A stretch of DNA of 64,000 nucleotides from Microbacterium sp. Root166 (GTDB taxonomy: Bacteria > Actinomycetota > Actinomycetes > Actinomycetales > Microbacteriaceae). Position 1 is the first letter of the stretch; every line of letters begins with the position of its first letter. Shown in pieces: positions 1 to 11,631 of this stretch. The stretch spans positions 451,441 through 515,440 of the forward strand of contig NZ_LMGL01000002.1 of NCBI RefSeq assembly GCF_001427145.1. The letters run 5' to 3'. The translations under genes and the position numbers were made by a program. The notes beneath the pieces are model-generated. The model searched no databases and had not been told where the DNA came from. It saw nothing but the letters and a program-made list of their open reading frames with translations.

Positions 1-435
1 AAGGACTTCATCGCGAACGAGTACCAGGTGCTGGAAGCGCGTGCCGCCGGTGCGGACCTCGTGCTCCTCATCGTCGCCGCGCTCGAGCAGGACGTCCTCG
101 AGCGTCTGCACACCCTGATCCTCGAGCTGGGCATGACCCCGCTGGTCGAGACGCATTCCGGCGCTGAGGTGGACCGGGCCGCGCAGATCGGCGCCCGGCT
201 GATCGGCGTGAACGCACGCAATCTCTCGACGTTCGAACTCGACCGCGACCTCTTCGGCCGGCTGGTGGATCGCATCCCCGGCGATGCGGTCAAGGTGGCC
301 GAATCCGCAGTGCTGAGCCCTGCCGACGTCGCGCACTACCGCGGCGCCGGCGCCGACGTCGTGCTGGTGGGCGAGGCGCTGGTCACCAGCGACCCCGTGA
401 CCACGCTGAACGCATTCCTGGAGGCGGGCGCATGA
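1..435 (+). CDS. trpC: Indole-3-glycerol phosphate synthase, C-terminal part (cut by window edge)
   Basis: The reading frame is open from the first base, so the 5' part lies outside the window; 144 C-terminal residues are visible. TrpC converts 1-(2-carboxyphenylamino)-deoxyribulose 5-phosphate to indole-3-glycerol phosphate, the substrate of TrpA, in the cytoplasm. The fragment has the second half of the TIM barrel: a KDF(I)...YQ...[13 protein letters not shown] strand-helix, the GVNARNL strand with its product-binding Asn, the VAESAV motif, and a [11 protein letters not shown] phosphate-binding loop near the end. The stop overlaps the trpB start by 4 bases (ATGA), so translation is probably coupled. 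The family is about 260 residues long, so roughly 45% is missing. Confidence 0.95.
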   Translation, partial: KDFIANEYQVLEARAAGADLVLLIVAALEQDVLERLHTLILELGMTPLVETHSGAEVDRAAQIGARLIGVNARNLSTFELDRDLFGRLVDRIPGDAVKVAESAVLSPADVAHYRGAGADVVLVGEALVTSDPVTTLNAFLEAGA

Positions 436-1694
436 GCCTTCGCGAGGCATCCGGTCCCTTCTTCGGCGAGTTCGGCGGCCGCTACATGCCCGAGTCGCTC
501 ATCGCCGCGATCGACGAGCTGACCGCCGAGTACGAGGCCGCCAAGGCCGACCCGGCGTTCCAGGCCGAGTTCGTGCGCCTGTTGCACTCGTACGCCGGCC
601 GGCCGTCGCCCATCACCGAGGTGGAGCGCTTCGCTGCCCACGCGGGCGGTGCGCGGGTGTTCCTCAAGCGGGAGGACCTCAACCACACCGGCTCGCACAA
701 GATCAACAACGTGCTGGGCCAGGCGCTGCTCACGAAGCGGCTCGGCAAGTCGCGCGTGATCGCCGAGACCGGCGCCGGCCAGCACGGCGTGGCCACGGCC
801 ACCGCCGCCGCCCTGTTCGGCCTCGAGTGCACGATCTACATGGGCGAGGTCGACACCGAGCGCCAGGCTCTCAACGTGGCGCGCATGCGCCTGCTGGGTG
901 CCGAGGTCGTGCCGGTGACGACCGGCTCGCGCACGCTCAAGGACGCCATCAACGACGCGTACCGCGACTGGGTGGCGACGGTCGAGACGACCAACTACAT
1001 CTTCGGCACTGCGGCAGGACCCCACCCGTTCCCGGCGATGGTGCGCGACTTCCAGAAGGTCATCAGCGAAGAGGCGCGCGCACAGCTGCTCGACGAGGCA
1101 GGGCGCCTCCCGGATGCCGTCATCGCGTGCGTCGGCGGCGGCTCCAACGCCATCGGCATGTTCGACGCCTTCCTCGATGACGAGGGCGTCAAGCTCTACG
1201 GCGTCGAGGCGGCCGGCGACGGAGTGGACACGCCCCGCCACGCCGCCTCGATCGAGCGCGGCCGGCCGGGCGTGCTCCACGGTGCGCGCACCTACGTCCT
1301 GCAGGACGAGGACGGCCAGACCATCGAGTCGCACTCGATCTCGGCGGGTCTGGACTATCCCGGCGTCGGACCGGAGCACTCGTGGCTCGCATCGATCGGC
1401 CGCGCGGAGTACATCCCCGCCACCGACGATGAGGCCATGCAGGCTCTGCGGCTGCTGTCGAAGACCGAGGGCATCATCCCGGCGATCGAATCGGCCCACG
1501 CGCTGGCCGGCGCTCTGCGCATCGGCCGCGAGCTCGGCCCGGACGCGATCATCGCGGTGTGCCTCTCGGGGCGCGGCGACAAGGACATGGACACCGCTGC
1601 GCGGTACTTCGACCTGTACGACGCCGCTGCCGCCGAAGCGGTGGCCGCACCGCCCGCGGACGACGCCGCAAAGGGAGAGGGACCCCAGCTGTGA
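432..1694 (+). CDS. trpB: Tryptophan synthase beta chain
   Basis: PLP enzyme that joins indole, channelled from TrpA, to serine to give tryptophan; works as an alpha2-beta2 complex in the cytoplasm. The 420-residue product has the [11 protein letters not shown] start typical of TrpB, the HTGSHKINN motif with the PLP-forming lysine at residue 90, the GAGQHG loop, and the glycine-rich GGGSNA phosphate-binding loop. Length matches the family plus a short Ala-rich C-terminal tail. The ATG overlaps the trpC stop and the TGA overlaps the trpA GTG by 4 bases, which fits a coupled trpCBA transcript. Confidence 0.98.
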   Translation: MSLREASGPFFGEFGGRYMPESLIAAIDELTAEYEAAKADPAFQAEFVRLLHSYAGRPSPITEVERFAAHAGGARVFLKREDLNHTGSHKINNVLGQALLTKRLGKSRVIAETGAGQHGVATATAAALFGLECTIYMGEVDTERQALNVARMRLLGAEVVPVTTGSRTLKDAINDAYRDWVATVETTNYIFGTAAGPHPFPAMVRDFQKVISEEARAQLLDEAGRLPDAVIACVGGGSNAIGMFDAFLDDEGVKLYGVEAAGDGVDTPRHAASIERGRPGVLHGARTYVLQDEDGQTIESHSISAGLDYPGVGPEHSWLASIGRAEYIPATDDEAMQALRLLSKTEGIIPAIESAHALAGALRIGRELGPDAIIAVCLSGRGDKDMDTAARYFDLYDAAAAEAVAAPPADDAAKGEGPQL

Positions 1695-2482
1695 CTTCCC
1701 GCGTCGCGGCGGCGATCGACGCCGCCCACGAGGCCGGGCGCGGAGCCCTCATCGGCTACCTTCCGCTCGGGTTCCCCGACCTGCAGACGAGCATCGACGC
1801 CGCGGTCGCGCTGGCCGAGAACGGCGCCGACATCCTCGAGCTCGGACCGCCCTACTCCGACCCGGTGATGGACGGAACGGTCATCCAGGAGGCCACGCAG
1901 GCCGCCCTGGCCGGCGGGTTCCGCCTGCGCGACACGTTCACGGCCGTGGCCGAGATCACCCGTCGCGTCGATGTGCCCGTGCTCGTCATGACCTACTGGA
2001 ATCCGGTGCTGCAGTACGGCGTCGACCGCTACGCGGACGATCTCGTCGCCGCCGGCGGCGCGGGTCTCATCACGCCGGACATCACGCCCGAGTCCGCCGG
2101 CGAGTGGATCGCGGCCAGCGAGCGCACCGGACTCGACCGCATCTTCCTCGCGGCGCCGACCTCGACCGACGAACGGCTCGACCTCATCGTCGAGAGCTCG
2201 ACGGGGTTCGTCTACACGGTCTCGACGATGGGCATCACGGGGGAGAGGGCGCAGCTGGATGCCGCGGCCCGCACCCTCGTGGGCCGGCTGCGCGACCGCG
2301 GGGTCGAGCACGCCTGTGTCGGCGTCGGCATCTCCAACGCCGAGCAGGTCGCCGGAGTGATCGACTACGCCGACGGCGCGATCGTCGGCACGGCGCTGGT
2401 CCGCGCGCTGCGCGACGGCGGCGTCGACGGCCTCGCCGAGGCCACCCGCTCGCTCGCCGCGGGCACCGCGCGCCGCATCTAA
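1691..2482 (+). CDS. trpA: Tryptophan synthase alpha chain
   Basis: Cleaves indole-3-glycerol phosphate to indole and glyceraldehyde 3-phosphate and passes indole to TrpB. A GTG start at 1691, overlapping the trpB stop by 4 bases, gives 263 residues, the normal family length; an in-frame ATG at 1559 lies deep inside trpB and is unlikely. Catalytic residues are visible in the [12 protein letters not shown] segment (Glu50 and Asp61, equivalent to E. coli Glu49/Asp60). The [10 protein letters not shown] region and the [10 protein letters not shown] and [10 protein letters not shown] phosphate-binding loops are intact. Last gene of the trp cluster; a TAGACT hexamer just after its stop may start a new transcript for lgt. 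Confidence 0.97.
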   Translation: MTSRVAAAIDAAHEAGRGALIGYLPLGFPDLQTSIDAAVALAENGADILELGPPYSDPVMDGTVIQEATQAALAGGFRLRDTFTAVAEITRRVDVPVLVMTYWNPVLQYGVDRYADDLVAAGGAGLITPDITPESAGEWIAASERTGLDRIFLAAPTSTDERLDLIVESSTGFVYTVSTMGITGERAQLDAAARTLVGRLRDRGVEHACVGVGISNAEQVAGVIDYADGAIVGTALVRALRDGGVDGLAEATRSLAAGTARRI

Positions 2483-2483
2483 T

Positions 2484-2489
2484 TAGACT
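2484..2489 (+). promoter_or_regulatory. Possible -10 element of lgt
   Basis: TAGACT, fitting the TAnnnT pattern seen throughout this window, lies directly after the trpA stop and about 50 bases before lgt. No convincing -35 is visible. lgt may also be read through from the trp operon. Confidence 0.35.
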
Positions 2490-2540
2490 TCTCGCATCGG
2501 CCCGCCGCCGACCTCCCCACCAGCAAGGACACGATCTGCC

Positions 2541-3527
2541 ATGGTCAACGCCGCATCGAGCCATCTCGCCCAGGGCGTCTTCGCCAGCATCCCGAGCCCC
2601 GAGGTCAGCTCGGTCCAGCTCGGCCCGCTCACGATCCACTTCTACGCGCTGTGCATCATCGCGGGGATCATCGCGGCGGTCCTGCTGACCAACCACCGCC
2701 TCACCAAGCGCGGGGCCGAGCCGTGGGTCGTCATCGACATCGCTCTCCTGGCGGTGCCGCTGGCCATCATCGGCGCCCGGATCTACCACGTGGTCACCCA
2801 CTGGGGCTTCTACTTCGGCGAGGGAGCGAACCCTCTGAGCGCTCTCTACATCTGGGAGGGCGGCATCGCGATCTACGGAGCCCTCATCGGCGGCGCCGTC
2901 GGAGCCTGGCTCGGCTGCCGGTGGACCGGCATCCGATTCTGGACCTTCGCCGATGCCCTGGCACCGGGTCTCCTCCTGGCGCAGGCGCTCGGCCGCTTCG
3001 GCAACTGGTTCAACCAGGAGCTCTTCGGCCTGCCCACCGACCTCCCGTGGGGCCTGGAGATCGCGTTCGACAACCCGGCATGGCCGGTCGGGCTTCCGGA
3101 AGGCACGCTGTTCCACCCCACCTTCCTGTACGAGGTCGTCTGGAACCTGCTGGGCGTCGCCGTCCTGCTGTGGGCCGGCCGCGCCTTCCACCTGCAGTGG
3201 GGTCGCCTGTTCGGTCTGTACCTGGTCTGGTACAGCGCCGGCCGCATCGTGTGGGAGTCCATCCGCATCGATCCGAGCGAGATCATCCTGGGCCTGCGCA
3301 CGAACGTGTGGGCCGCCATCATCGGCGTGGTCCTCGGTCTCACGATCTTCTTCGTCCAGAAGCGGCGTCACACCGGGTTCGAAGCGTCCCCGTACGTCGC
3401 CGGCCGCGAATGGACCCCCGAAGGGGCTGTACAATCGCAGGACACCGACGACTTCGTCGACGTCAGCGAACCCCCGACGTCCGAAGTCGACGAGGCCACT
3501 GCCACAAGCACACCCGCCACGAAATAG
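2541..3527 (+). CDS. lgt: Prolipoprotein diacylglyceryl transferase
   Basis: Integral membrane enzyme that transfers diacylglycerol from phosphatidylglycerol to the lipobox cysteine of prolipoproteins, the first step of lipoprotein maturation. The 328-residue product has about seven hydrophobic segments and the Lgt signature [17 protein letters not shown] around residues 153-169 with the essential Arg, Asn and Glu. The C-terminal ~45 residues are an acidic Ser/Thr/Glu-rich cytoplasmic tail, common in actinobacteria. An AAGGA ribosome site lies upstream of the ATG. The later lipoprotein enzyme lnt is also in this window (34518-36086), and at least one likely client lipoprotein is encoded at 41817. 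Confidence 0.96.
   Translation: MVNAASSHLAQGVFASIPSPEVSSVQLGPLTIHFYALCIIAGIIAAVLLTNHRLTKRGAEPWVVIDIALLAVPLAIIGARIYHVVTHWGFYFGEGANPLSALYIWEGGIAIYGALIGGAVGAWLGCRWTGIRFWTFADALAPGLLLAQALGRFGNWFNQELFGLPTDLPWGLEIAFDNPAWPVGLPEGTLFHPTFLYEVVWNLLGVAVLLWAGRAFHLQWGRLFGLYLVWYSAGRIVWESIRIDPSEIILGLRTNVWAAIIGVVLGLTIFFVQKRRHTGFEASPYVAGREWTPEGAVQSQDTDDFVDVSEPPTSEVDEATATSTPATK
3430..3435 (+). promoter_or_regulatory. Possible -10 element for gltBD inside lgt
   Basis: TACAAT is a good -10 match in an otherwise GC-rich stretch, 158 bases before the gltB start and within the 3' part of lgt. No clear -35 is seen at the right distance, so this is a weak call. Confidence 0.25.
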
Positions 3528-3592
3528 AGCGCCCCCGCGCGTACACGGGCCGACGTCGTCCCATCTTGAGCATCAACGTGAGGACGGTAGGT

Positions 3593-6500
3593 ATGCCTGC
3601 GAGCCCCCGTCGCGTCGCCTCTTCCGAGTCGACGACCCCTGAACCGACCGGACTGTCGGGCTTCCCCGCGAAGCAGGGGATGTACAACCCTGCGTTCGAG
3701 AAGGACGCCTGCGGCCTGGCCATGGTCGCGACGCTGCGCGGCCACGCCGGCCACGACATCATCGACCTGGCCCTGACGGCGCTCCGCAACCTCGAGCACC
3801 GCGGCGCGATCGGCTCGGACGCCGGCACCGGCGACGGTGCGGGCATCCTGACGCAGATGCCCGACGAGTTCCTGCGTGCGGTCGTGGAGTTCCCGCTGCC
3901 TCCGGTCGGCGAGTACGCCGCCGGCATGATCTTCCTGCCGCGCGACGATGAGGCGCGCGCCGCTCAGAAGGCCGGAATCGAGCGGATCGCGGCATCCGAG
4001 AATCTGACCGTTCTCGGCTGGCGCGACGTCCCCACCGTCGAGGACAACCTCGGCAAGCTCGCTTTCGAGGCCCGCCCGGTCTTCGAGCAGCTCTTCGTCT
4101 CGCGCCCCGCCGTGGGCGACGCCGCTGCGCTGTCCGGCATCGAGCTGGACCGCCGCACCTTCCGCCTGCGCAAGCGTGCCCGTACCGAGCTCGACGCGTA
4201 CTTCGTGTCGCTGTCGGCGCGCACCCTCGGCTACAAGGGCATGGTCACCACCCTCCAGCTGGAGCCGTTCTACCCCGACCTTCAGGACGAGCGCTTCGCG
4301 TCCGAGCTCGCGGTGGTGCACTCGCGCTACTCGACGAACACGTTCCCGTCGTGGCCGCTCGCACAGCCCCTGCGGATGCTCGCCCACAACGGCGAGATCA
4401 ACACCGTCAACGGCAACCGCAACTGGATGCGGGCGCGCCAGTCGCAGCTCGAATCCCAGCTGCTCGGCGACATCTCGCCGCTTCTCCCGATCTGCACCAC
4501 CGGCGCCAGCGACTCCGCGTCGTTCGACGAGGTCCTCGAACTCCTCACCTTGACCGGTCGCAGCCTGCCGCACGCGATCATGATGATGGTGCCGGAGGCC
4601 TACGAGAAGCAGGCCGACATCGACCCCAAGCTGCGCGCGTTCTACGAGTTCCACTCGATGCAGATGGAGCCCTGGGACGGCCCGGCCGCACTGATCTTCA
4701 CCGACGGCACCGTCGTCGGCGCGACGCTCGACCGCAACGGGCTGCGCCCCGGCCGCTGGACCGAGACGACGGACGGCCTGGTCGTCATCGGCAGCGAGAC
4801 CGGCGTGCTCGACTTCGCCCCGGAGCGCATCAAGCGCCGCGGGCGGCTGCGCCCCGGCCGCATGTTCCTCGTCGACACGGACCAGCGCCGCATCGTCGAG
4901 GACGACGAGATCAAGGGCCAGCTCGCCGACCTCGAGCCGTGGCAGGAGTGGCTCGACGCCGGTCGCGTGCGACTGGCCGACCTTCCCGAGCGCGAGCACA
5001 TCGTGCACCCGATCGCCTCGATCACCCGTCGTCAGCGCACCTTCGGCTACACCGAGGAAGAGGTCAAGATCCTCCTCACGCCGATGGGCCAGACCGGTGC
5101 CGAGCCGCTGGGCGCGATGGGATCGGACACCCCGGTCGCCGTGCTCAGCGAGCGTCCGCGACTGCTCTTCGACTACTTCACGCAGCAGTTCGCCCAGGTG
5201 ACGAACCCGCCGCTGGACTCGATCCGCGAAGAGGTCGTGACCTCGCTGTCGCTGGGCCTCGGACCCGAGCGGAACCTGCTCGAGTGGGGCCCCGAGCACA
5301 CCCGTGTGGTGACGCTCGACTTCCCCGTGATCGACAACGACGAGCTCGCGAAGATCCAGCACATCGACACCGCGCTGCCCGGGCGCACGTCGGTGACCAT
5401 CCGCGGCCTCTACCGCGTCGAGGCCGGCCACAAGGGGATGCAGAAGCGCCTGGCGCAGATGTGCTCCGAGGTCGACCAGGCCATCGAGGACGGCGCGGAG
5501 TTCATCGTGCTCTCCGACCGCGACTCGAACAAGGACCTCGCCCCGATCCCGTCGCTGCTCATGCTGGCCGCGGTGCACCACCACCTCATCCGCAAGGAGA
5601 CCCGCATGAAGTGCGGTCTCGTGGTGGAGGCCGGCGATGTGCGCGAGGTCCATCACGTGGCGACGCTCATCGGGTACGGGGCATCCGCCGTCAATCCGTA
5701 TCTCGCCATGGAGACCGTCGAGTACCTGGTGCGCGCCGGATACATCACCGGCATCACGCCCGAGAAGGCCGTCAAGAACCTGATCTACGCGCTCGGCAAG
5801 GGCGTCCTGAAGATCATGTCCAAGATGGGCATCTCCACGGTGTCGTCCTACGCCGGCGCACAGGTCTTCGAGGCCGTGGGCCTCTCGGAAGAGTTCGTCG
5901 GAACGTACTTCACCGGCACGGAGTCCAAGCTCGGCGGCGTCGGGCTGGACGTCATCGCGGCCGAGAACGCCGCCCGCCACGACTACGCCTACCCCGAAGA
6001 CGCGGCGGTCCGCGCTCACGAGCGCCTGTGGACCGGTGGCGAGTACCAGTGGCGCCGCGACGGCTCGCCGCACCTGTTCAACCCCGACACGGTGTTCCGC
6101 CTGCAGCACTCGACCCGCACCCGCCGGTACGACATCTTCCGCGAGTACACCAAGCTCGTGGACGACCAGGCGAACGAGCTCAAGACCCTGCGCGGCCTGT
6201 TCAAGCTGAAGACCGAGGGCCGCACCCCGGTGCCGATCGACGAGGTCGAGTCGGTCGCCTCGATCGTCAAGCGCTTCTCGACCGGTGCGATGAGCTACGG
6301 CTCCATCTCCAGGGAGGCGCACGAGACGCTCGCGATCGCGATGAACCGCCTCGGCGGCAAGTCCAACACGGGCGAGGGCGGCGAGGACGTCGACCGGCTC
6401 CTCGATCCCGAACGCCGCAGCTCGATCAAGCAGGTCGCCTCGGGACGCTTCGGCGTCACGAGCCTCTACCTGACCGAGGCGGACGACATCCAGATCAAGC

Positions 6501-8200
6501 TCGCGCAGGGCGCCAAGCCCGGCGAGGGCGGGCAGCTGCCCCCGACGAAGGTGTACCCGTGGGTGGCGCGCACCCGCCACGCGACGGCCGGCGTCGGGCT
6601 CATCTCGCCGCCGCCGCACCACGACATCTACTCGATCGAGGACCTCAAGCAGCTCATCTTCGACCTGAAGCGCGCCAATCCGTCGGCCCGCGTGCACGTG
6701 AAGCTCGTCAGCCAGTCGGGCATCGGTGCAGTCGCGGCCGGCACGGCCAAGGCCCTCGCCGACGTCATCCTGGTGTCCGGCCACGACGGCGGAACCGGCG
6801 CGAGCCCGCTCAACTCGCTCAAGCACGCCGGCACGCCGTGGGAGCTCGGTCTCGCCGAGACCCAGCAGACCCTCATGCTCAACGGCATGCGCGACCGCGT
6901 GGTCGTCCAGGTCGACGGTCAGCTGAAGACGGGCCGCGACGTCATCATCGGCGCGCTGCTCGGCGCCGAGGAGTTCGGCTTCGCGACCGCGCCCCTCGTG
7001 GTCTCCGGCTGCATCATGATGCGCGTCTGCCACCTGGACACCTGCCCCGTCGGCGTGGCCACGCAGAACCCGGTGCTGCGCGAGCGGTTCAACGGCAAGC
7101 CCGAGTTCGTCGTGAACTTCATGGAGTTCATCGCCGAGGAGGTGCGCGAGTACCTCGCCGAGCTCGGCTACCGCTCGCTCGACGAGATCATCGGCCACAC
7201 CGAGCTGCTCGACATGAACGGCGCCGTGGAGCACTGGAAGGCCGGCGGACTGAACCTGGCTCCCGTGCTCGAGGGCCCGCAGTTCACCGAGGACGAGCCG
7301 CGTCGCAACATGACGCTGCAGAAGCACGACCTCGACGAGCACTTCGACGTGCCGCTCCTCGTGCGTGCGCAGGACGTCATCGCGAACGGCGGTCAGATCA
7401 CCTTCGATCTGCCGATCCGCAACACCGAGCGTGCCGTGGGGACCCTGCTCGGGCACCACGTGACGCGTGCGCGCGGCGAGAACGGCCTTCCCTCGGGCAG
7501 CATCGTCGTGAACCTCACCGGCTCTGCCGGCCAGTCCTTCGGGGCGTTCATGCCCGCCGGCATCACCCTGCGCCTCGAGGGCGACTCCAACGACTACGTC
7601 GGCAAGGGTCTCTCGGGCGGCCAGATCGTCGTGCGCCCGCCGCGGGACGCGACCTTCGACGCCTCGCTCAACGTCATCGCCGGCAACGTCATCGGCTACG
7701 GAGCGACGCAGGGCACGCTGTTCCTGCGCGGGGTGGTGGGGGAGCGGTTCTTCGTGCGCAACTCCGGCGCGACCGCTGTGGTCGAAGGCGTCGGCGACCA
7801 TGCACTCGAGTACATGACCGGCGGTCTCGCGGTCATCCTCGGAGCGACCGGTCGCAACCTGGGCGCCGGCATGTCCGGCGGCACGGCGTACGTGTACAAG
7901 CTCGACCGCAAGCTGGTCAACCGCGAGGCGCTGGCCACCGGCGAGCTGGAGCTCGGCGAGCTGGGCTCCGGCGACGCCGAGATCCTCCGCGATCTGCTCG
8001 AGCAGCACGTCGCCGAGACCGATTCGACTCTCGCCGCCGCGATGCTCGCCGACTTCGAGGCCGAGCTCGACAACTTCGTCCGGGTGCTGCCGCGTGATTA
8101 CGCCGCCGTGCTCCGGACCCGTCAGAACGCCGTCGCCGAGGGTCTCGACCCCGATGGCGACGTCGTCTGGAACCGCATCCTGGAGGTGACGGGTGGCTGA
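3593..8200 (+). CDS. gltB: Glutamate synthase (NADPH) large subunit
   Basis: Makes two glutamates from glutamine and 2-oxoglutarate, with electrons supplied by GltD; central to ammonium assimilation. The frame is open far upstream inside lgt, but the ATG at 3593 follows a purine-rich site and gives 1535 residues, the normal length. A short N-terminal propeptide precedes Cys40 in KDACGLAM, the catalytic cysteine of the class II glutaminase domain, which is normally exposed by processing. A central linker domain and the FMN-binding synthase domain follow ([24 protein letters not shown]). The 3Fe-4S cysteines lie in [15 protein letters not shown], and the GXGXG domain is at the C-terminus. The last 8 bases overlap gltD. 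Confidence 0.98.
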   Translation: MPASPRRVASSESTTPEPTGLSGFPAKQGMYNPAFEKDACGLAMVATLRGHAGHDIIDLALTALRNLEHRGAIGSDAGTGDGAGILTQMPDEFLRAVVEFPLPPVGEYAAGMIFLPRDDEARAAQKAGIERIAASENLTVLGWRDVPTVEDNLGKLAFEARPVFEQLFVSRPAVGDAAALSGIELDRRTFRLRKRARTELDAYFVSLSARTLGYKGMVTTLQLEPFYPDLQDERFASELAVVHSRYSTNTFPSWPLAQPLRMLAHNGEINTVNGNRNWMRARQSQLESQLLGDISPLLPICTTGASDSASFDEVLELLTLTGRSLPHAIMMMVPEAYEKQADIDPKLRAFYEFHSMQMEPWDGPAALIFTDGTVVGATLDRNGLRPGRWTETTDGLVVIGSETGVLDFAPERIKRRGRLRPGRMFLVDTDQRRIVEDDEIKGQLADLEPWQEWLDAGRVRLADLPEREHIVHPIASITRRQRTFGYTEEEVKILLTPMGQTGAEPLGAMGSDTPVAVLSERPRLLFDYFTQQFAQVTNPPLDSIREEVVTSLSLGLGPERNLLEWGPEHTRVVTLDFPVIDNDELAKIQHIDTALPGRTSVTIRGLYRVEAGHKGMQKRLAQMCSEVDQAIEDGAEFIVLSDRDSNKDLAPIPSLLMLAAVHHHLIRKETRMKCGLVVEAGDVREVHHVATLIGYGASAVNPYLAMETVEYLVRAGYITGITPEKAVKNLIYALGKGVLKIMSKMGISTVSSYAGAQVFEAVGLSEEFVGTYFTGTESKLGGVGLDVIAAENAARHDYAYPEDAAVRAHERLWTGGEYQWRRDGSPHLFNPDTVFRLQHSTRTRRYDIFREYTKLVDDQANELKTLRGLFKLKTEGRTPVPIDEVESVASIVKRFSTGAMSYGSISREAHETLAIAMNRLGGKSNTGEGGEDVDRLLDPERRSSIKQVASGRFGVTSLYLTEADDIQIKLAQGAKPGEGGQLPPTKVYPWVARTRHATAGVGLISPPPHHDIYSIEDLKQLIFDLKRANPSARVHVKLVSQSGIGAVAAGTAKALADVILVSGHDGGTGASPLNSLKHAGTPWELGLAETQQTLMLNGMRDRVVVQVDGQLKTGRDVIIGALLGAEEFGFATAPLVVSGCIMMRVCHLDTCPVGVATQNPVLRERFNGKPEFVVNFMEFIAEEVREYLAELGYRSLDEIIGHTELLDMNGAVEHWKAGGLNLAPVLEGPQFTEDEPRRNMTLQKHDLDEHFDVPLLVRAQDVIANGGQITFDLPIRNTERAVGTLLGHHVTRARGENGLPSGSIVVNLTGSAGQSFGAFMPAGITLRLEGDSNDYVGKGLSGGQIVVRPPRDATFDASLNVIAGNVIGYGATQGTLFLRGVVGERFFVRNSGATAVVEGVGDHALEYMTGGLAVILGATGRNLGAGMSGGTAYVYKLDRKLVNREALATGELELGELGSGDAEILRDLLEQHVAETDSTLAAAMLADFEAELDNFVRVLPRDYAAVLRTRQNAVAEGLDPDGDVVWNRILEVTGG

Positions 8201-9659
8201 CCCCAAGGGCTTTCTCAAGGTCACCGATCGCGAGCTGCCGCCGAGGCGGCCCGTGCCGGTGCGCATCATGGACTGGAAAGAGGTCTATGAGCCGGGCGAC
8301 TCGGCGGTGCTGCGCCGCCAGGCCGGTCGCTGCATGGACTGCGGCGTGCCGTTCTGCCACCAGGGCTGCCCGCTGGGCAACCTGATCCCGGAGTGGAACG
8401 ACCTGACGTGGCGCGGTGAGGGTCGCTCGGCCATCGAGCGCCTGCACGCGACCAACAACTTCCCGGAGTTCACCGGGCGCCTGTGCCCCGCTCCGTGCGA
8501 GAGCTCGTGCGTGCTCGGCATCAACCAGCCCGCCGTGACGATCAAGCAGATCGAGGTCTCGATCATCGACGAGGCGTTCTCGAACGGCTGGGTCGAGGCG
8601 GAGCCTCCCGGGCGCCTGACGGGCAAGACCGTCGCCGTCGTCGGCTCGGGTCCCGCCGGTCTCGCGGCCGCGCAGCAGCTCACGCGCGCCGGCCACACCG
8701 TCGCCGTGTTCGAGCGGGATGACCGCATCGGCGGGCTTCTGCGCTACGGCATCCCGGACTTCAAGATGGAGAAGAAGCACCTCGAGTCGCGTCTGCGTCA
8801 GATGCGCGACGAGGGGACGCGGTTCCGCGCCGGCGTCGAGATCGGCAAGGACATCTCGTGGGGAGACCTGCGTGCGCGCTACGACGCGGTCGTGATCGCC
8901 ACCGGAGCAACCCTCCCGCGCGAACTGGCGATCCCGGGTCGCGATCTCGCCGGTGTCCACTTCGCCATGGAGTACCTCGTCGAGTCGAACAAGGCGGTGG
9001 CGGGCGACGCCGTGCCCCACCAGATCTCGGCCGAGGGCAAGCACGTCATCGTCATCGGAGGCGGTGACACGGGCGCCGACTGCATCGGCACCGCGCACCG
9101 CCACGGTGCGCTGAGCGTGACCAACCTCGCCATCGGCAAGCAGCCTCCGGGGGAGCGGCCCGAGCACCAGCCGTGGCCGATGTCGCCGACCGTCTTCGAG
9201 GTCTCCTCGGCGCACGAGGAGGGCGGCGAGCGCGCGTTCCTCGCGTCGACCGTCGAGTTCCTCGGCAACGAGGCCGGCGAGGTCCGCGCCCTGCGGGTCG
9301 CCGAGACCGAGTTCGTCGACGGCCGTCGCGTTCCCAAGAGCGGCACCGAGCGCGAGATCCCCGCCGACCTCGTCCTCATCGCCATGGGCTTCACCGGCCC
9401 CGAGCGGTCGCAGCTCGAAGACCAGATCGGCGCGCAGTTCACCGACCGCGGCAACGTGCGCCGCGAAGAGGACTACCAGACAACCGCGCCCGGCGTCTTC
9501 GTCGCCGGCGACGCGGGTCGCGGCCAGTCGCTGATCGTCTGGGCGATCGCGGAGGGCCGCGCCGCAGCGGCGAGCGTGGACGCCTACCTGATGGGACAGA
9601 CGCAGCTGCCGTCGCCCGTCCGGCCGACGGATATCGCCATCGGACTCCAGCCCGCGTAG
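8193..9659 (+). CDS. gltD: Glutamate synthase small subunit
   Basis: Takes electrons from NADPH through FAD and 4Fe-4S clusters to GltB. The 488-residue product starts at a GTG overlapping gltB by 8 bases, with GGAGG at 8182-8186 inside gltB. The N-terminal cysteine-rich region ([17 protein letters not shown], then [12 protein letters not shown]) binds the iron-sulfur clusters. The FAD-binding [13 protein letters not shown] motif is near residue 150, the NADPH-binding GGGDTGADC near residue 288, and a C-terminal [16 protein letters not shown] motif completes the fold. Coupling to gltB fits equal production of the subunits. Confidence 0.98.
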   Translation: MADPKGFLKVTDRELPPRRPVPVRIMDWKEVYEPGDSAVLRRQAGRCMDCGVPFCHQGCPLGNLIPEWNDLTWRGEGRSAIERLHATNNFPEFTGRLCPAPCESSCVLGINQPAVTIKQIEVSIIDEAFSNGWVEAEPPGRLTGKTVAVVGSGPAGLAAAQQLTRAGHTVAVFERDDRIGGLLRYGIPDFKMEKKHLESRLRQMRDEGTRFRAGVEIGKDISWGDLRARYDAVVIATGATLPRELAIPGRDLAGVHFAMEYLVESNKAVAGDAVPHQISAEGKHVIVIGGGDTGADCIGTAHRHGALSVTNLAIGKQPPGERPEHQPWPMSPTVFEVSSAHEEGGERAFLASTVEFLGNEAGEVRALRVAETEFVDGRRVPKSGTEREIPADLVLIAMGFTGPERSQLEDQIGAQFTDRGNVRREEDYQTTAPGVFVAGDAGRGQSLIVWAIAEGRAAAASVDAYLMGQTQLPSPVRPTDIAIGLQPA

Positions 9660-9660
9660 G

Positions 9661-9689
9661 CTGACACCGGGCATTCGCCCATAAATAAT
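9661..9689 (+). promoter_or_regulatory. Promoter of pyk
   Basis: CTGACA (9661-9666) and AATAAT (9684-9689) are each a 5-of-6 match to the sigma-70 consensus and are separated by exactly 17 bases. This is the best -35/-10 pair I found in the window. Transcription would start near 9696, leaving a short leader with GGGGAG as ribosome site. Confidence 0.7.
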
Positions 9690-9707
9690 CGGGGAGATCA
9701 CACACGG

Positions 9708-11156
9708 ATGAGACGCGCCAAAATCGTCGCAACACTGGGACCTGCTACTTCGACGTATGAGAGTGTTCGCGCTATCATCGACGCCGGCGTAGACGTCGCC
9801 CGCTTCAACCTGAGCCACGGCGACTACTCGGTCCACGACAGCAACTTCGCCAACGTGCGCAAGGCTGCGGACGACGCCGGTCGCCCGGTCGCCATCCTCG
9901 TCGACCTTCAGGGACCGAAGATCCGTCTGGGCAAGTTCGAGAACGGCCCGCACGACCTCGCCGCCGGCGACATCTTCAAGATCACGATCGACGACATCCT
10001 CGGGACGAAGGACATCGTCTCGACGACCTTCAAGGGGCTGCCGCAGGACGTCAACCCCGGCGACTTCCTCCTGATCGACGACGGCAAGGTCCGCGTCGAG
10101 GTCACCGAGAAGACCGAGACCGTCGTCACGACGAAGGTCATCGTCGGCGGCCCGGTGTCCAACAACAAGGGCATCAACCTGCCCGGCGTCGCGGTGAACG
10201 TCCCGGCACTGTCCGAGAAGGACGAGGCCGATCTCCGCTGGGGCCTGCGCGCCGGGGCCGACATCATCGCCCTGTCGTTCGTCCGCAACGCGAAGGACGT
10301 CCAGCGCGTCCACGTCATCATGGCCGAAGAAGGACGCCGCGTCCCCGTCATCGCCAAGATCGAGAAGCCGCAGGCCGTCGACAACCTCGAGGAGATCATC
10401 GACGCCTTCGACGGCATCATGGTCGCCCGTGGCGACCTGGGCGTCGAACTCCCGCTCGAGGCCGTGCCGATCGTGCAGAAGCGCGCGGTCGAGCTCTGCC
10501 GCCGCATGGCCAAGCCGGTCATCGTCGCCACGCAGATGCTCGAGTCCATGATCGAGAACCCCGTTCCCACGCGCGCCGAGACCAGCGACGTCGCCAACGC
10601 CGTCCTCGACGGCGCGGACGCGGTCATGCTCTCGGGCGAGACCAGTGTCGGCAAGTACCCGGTGGTCGTCGTCGAGACCATGGCCCGCATCATCGACTCG
10701 ACCGAAGAGCACGGGCTCGAGCGCATCCAGCCGATGACGACGAAGCCGCGCACGCAGGGCGGCGCCATCACGCTCGCCGCGCTCGAGGTGGCGGAGTTCG
10801 TCGAGGCGAAGTTCCTCTGCATCTTCACGGAGTCGGGCGACACCGCCCGTCGCATGTCGCGACTGCGCCCGCGCATCCCCATGATCGGGTTCACCCCCGA
10901 GCCGGCGATCCGCCGCCGCATGGCGCTCACCTGGGGCGTCACGTCGACGCTCGTCGAGCACGTCGCGCACACCGACCGCATGTTCCTCCAGGTCGACGAC
11001 TACATCCTCGCCAACGACCTCGCGAAGGTCGGCGACAAGGTGGTCGTGATCTCGGGTTCCCCTCCCGGGATCATCGGCTCGACCAACGACATCCGCATCC
11101 ACAAGGTCGGCGACGCCGTCCACGGCAAGGCGCCGATCTACCAGTCCGGCGAATAG
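9708..11156 (+). CDS. pyk: Pyruvate kinase
   Basis: Final glycolytic step, phosphoenolpyruvate plus ADP to pyruvate plus ATP. The 482-residue product has the N-terminal RRAKIVATLGPAT strand, the FNLSHG motif, a B domain at about residues 70-165, the pyruvate kinase signature IAKIEKPQAVDNLEEII with the catalytic lysine, and a MVARGDLGVELP metal site. The C-terminal domain is of normal length. The gene has its own strong promoter (9661-9689) and terminator (11175-11212), so it is probably monocistronic. Confidence 0.98.
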   Translation: MRRAKIVATLGPATSTYESVRAIIDAGVDVARFNLSHGDYSVHDSNFANVRKAADDAGRPVAILVDLQGPKIRLGKFENGPHDLAAGDIFKITIDDILGTKDIVSTTFKGLPQDVNPGDFLLIDDGKVRVEVTEKTETVVTTKVIVGGPVSNNKGINLPGVAVNVPALSEKDEADLRWGLRAGADIIALSFVRNAKDVQRVHVIMAEEGRRVPVIAKIEKPQAVDNLEEIIDAFDGIMVARGDLGVELPLEAVPIVQKRAVELCRRMAKPVIVATQMLESMIENPVPTRAETSDVANAVLDGADAVMLSGETSVGKYPVVVVETMARIIDSTEEHGLERIQPMTTKPRTQGGAITLAALEVAEFVEAKFLCIFTESGDTARRMSRLRPRIPMIGFTPEPAIRRRMALTWGVTSTLVEHVAHTDRMFLQVDDYILANDLAKVGDKVVVISGSPPGIIGSTNDIRIHKVGDAVHGKAPIYQSGE

Positions 11157-11174
11157 CGGCGGAATTCCGCCAGC

Positions 11175-11212
11175 CGAACGGTCGCGCTCACTATGCTGAG
11201 CGCGACCGTTCG
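11175..11212 (+). terminator. Terminator of pyk
   Basis: Perfect 16-base inverted repeat (arms 11175-11190 and 11197-11212, CGAACGGTCGCGCTCA and complement) with a 6-base loop, followed by TCTTTCTC. The loop and right-arm edge contain TATGCT (11192-11197), which could be a -10 for the next gene. Confidence 0.8.
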
Positions 11213-11238
11213 TCTTTCTCCCGATTGGGGCACCTCGC

Positions 11239-11619
11239 ATGGACTTCTTCTGGTGGCTGCTGTGGATCTTCTACTTCACGGCCTACATCTACGTGGTGAT
11301 CCTGATCATCACCGACCTCTTCCGTGACGAGTCGGCGAACGGCTGGGTGAAGGCCGTCTGGCTCATCGCGCTGCTCTTCGTGCCCTTCCTCACCGCGCTG
11401 GTGTACGTGATCGCGCGGGGGAGCGGGATGGCAGAACGCTCGCGTGCCCGCTACGGCTACGGAGTCCCGGAGGCGGACGACTACCGTCCCGCCGCGTCGT
11501 CGAGCCCCGCGCAGGACATCGCGAGTGCCAAGGCGCTGCTCGACGCCGGCAGCATCTCGCAGGGCGAGTTCGACGCTCTCAAGAGCAAGGCCCTCGGAAA
11601 CCAGTACTTCGGCGCCTGA
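11239..11619 (+). CDS. Small membrane protein with PLDc_N-like and SHOCT domains
   Basis: 126 residues. The first ~60 form two hydrophobic segments (WWLLWIFYFTAYIYVVILI and a second at about 36-57) resembling the phospholipase D-nuclease N-terminal membrane module. The last ~30 residues (ALLDAGSISQGEFDALKSKAL) are a SHOCT motif, a short helical domain often tethered to membrane proteins and involved in oligomerisation. The function of this architecture is unknown. A hairpin directly after the stop separates it from the convergent tRNA gene. Confidence 0.8.
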   Translation: MDFFWWLLWIFYFTAYIYVVILIITDLFRDESANGWVKAVWLIALLFVPFLTALVYVIARGSGMAERSRARYGYGVPEADDYRPAASSSPAQDIASAKALLDAGSISQGEFDALKSKALGNQYFGA

Positions 11620-11631
11620 CGATCGACAGCC

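Noticed and set aside
1559..1690. Upstream ATG start for trpA
   Set aside because: The extension lies within trpB, is Arg-rich and unlike TrpA; the GTG at 1691 with the 4-base overlap fits family length.
3368..8269. A 1633-codon open frame on the minus strand opposite gltB
   Set aside because: It is a by-product of GC-rich third positions in gltB; its translation is Arg/Ala/Asp/His-rich, has no domain, and gltB itself is certain. The same holds for long frames opposite gltD/pyk (7917-11240), the S9 peptidase (28945-31059) and the Ski2-like helicase (36322-38913).
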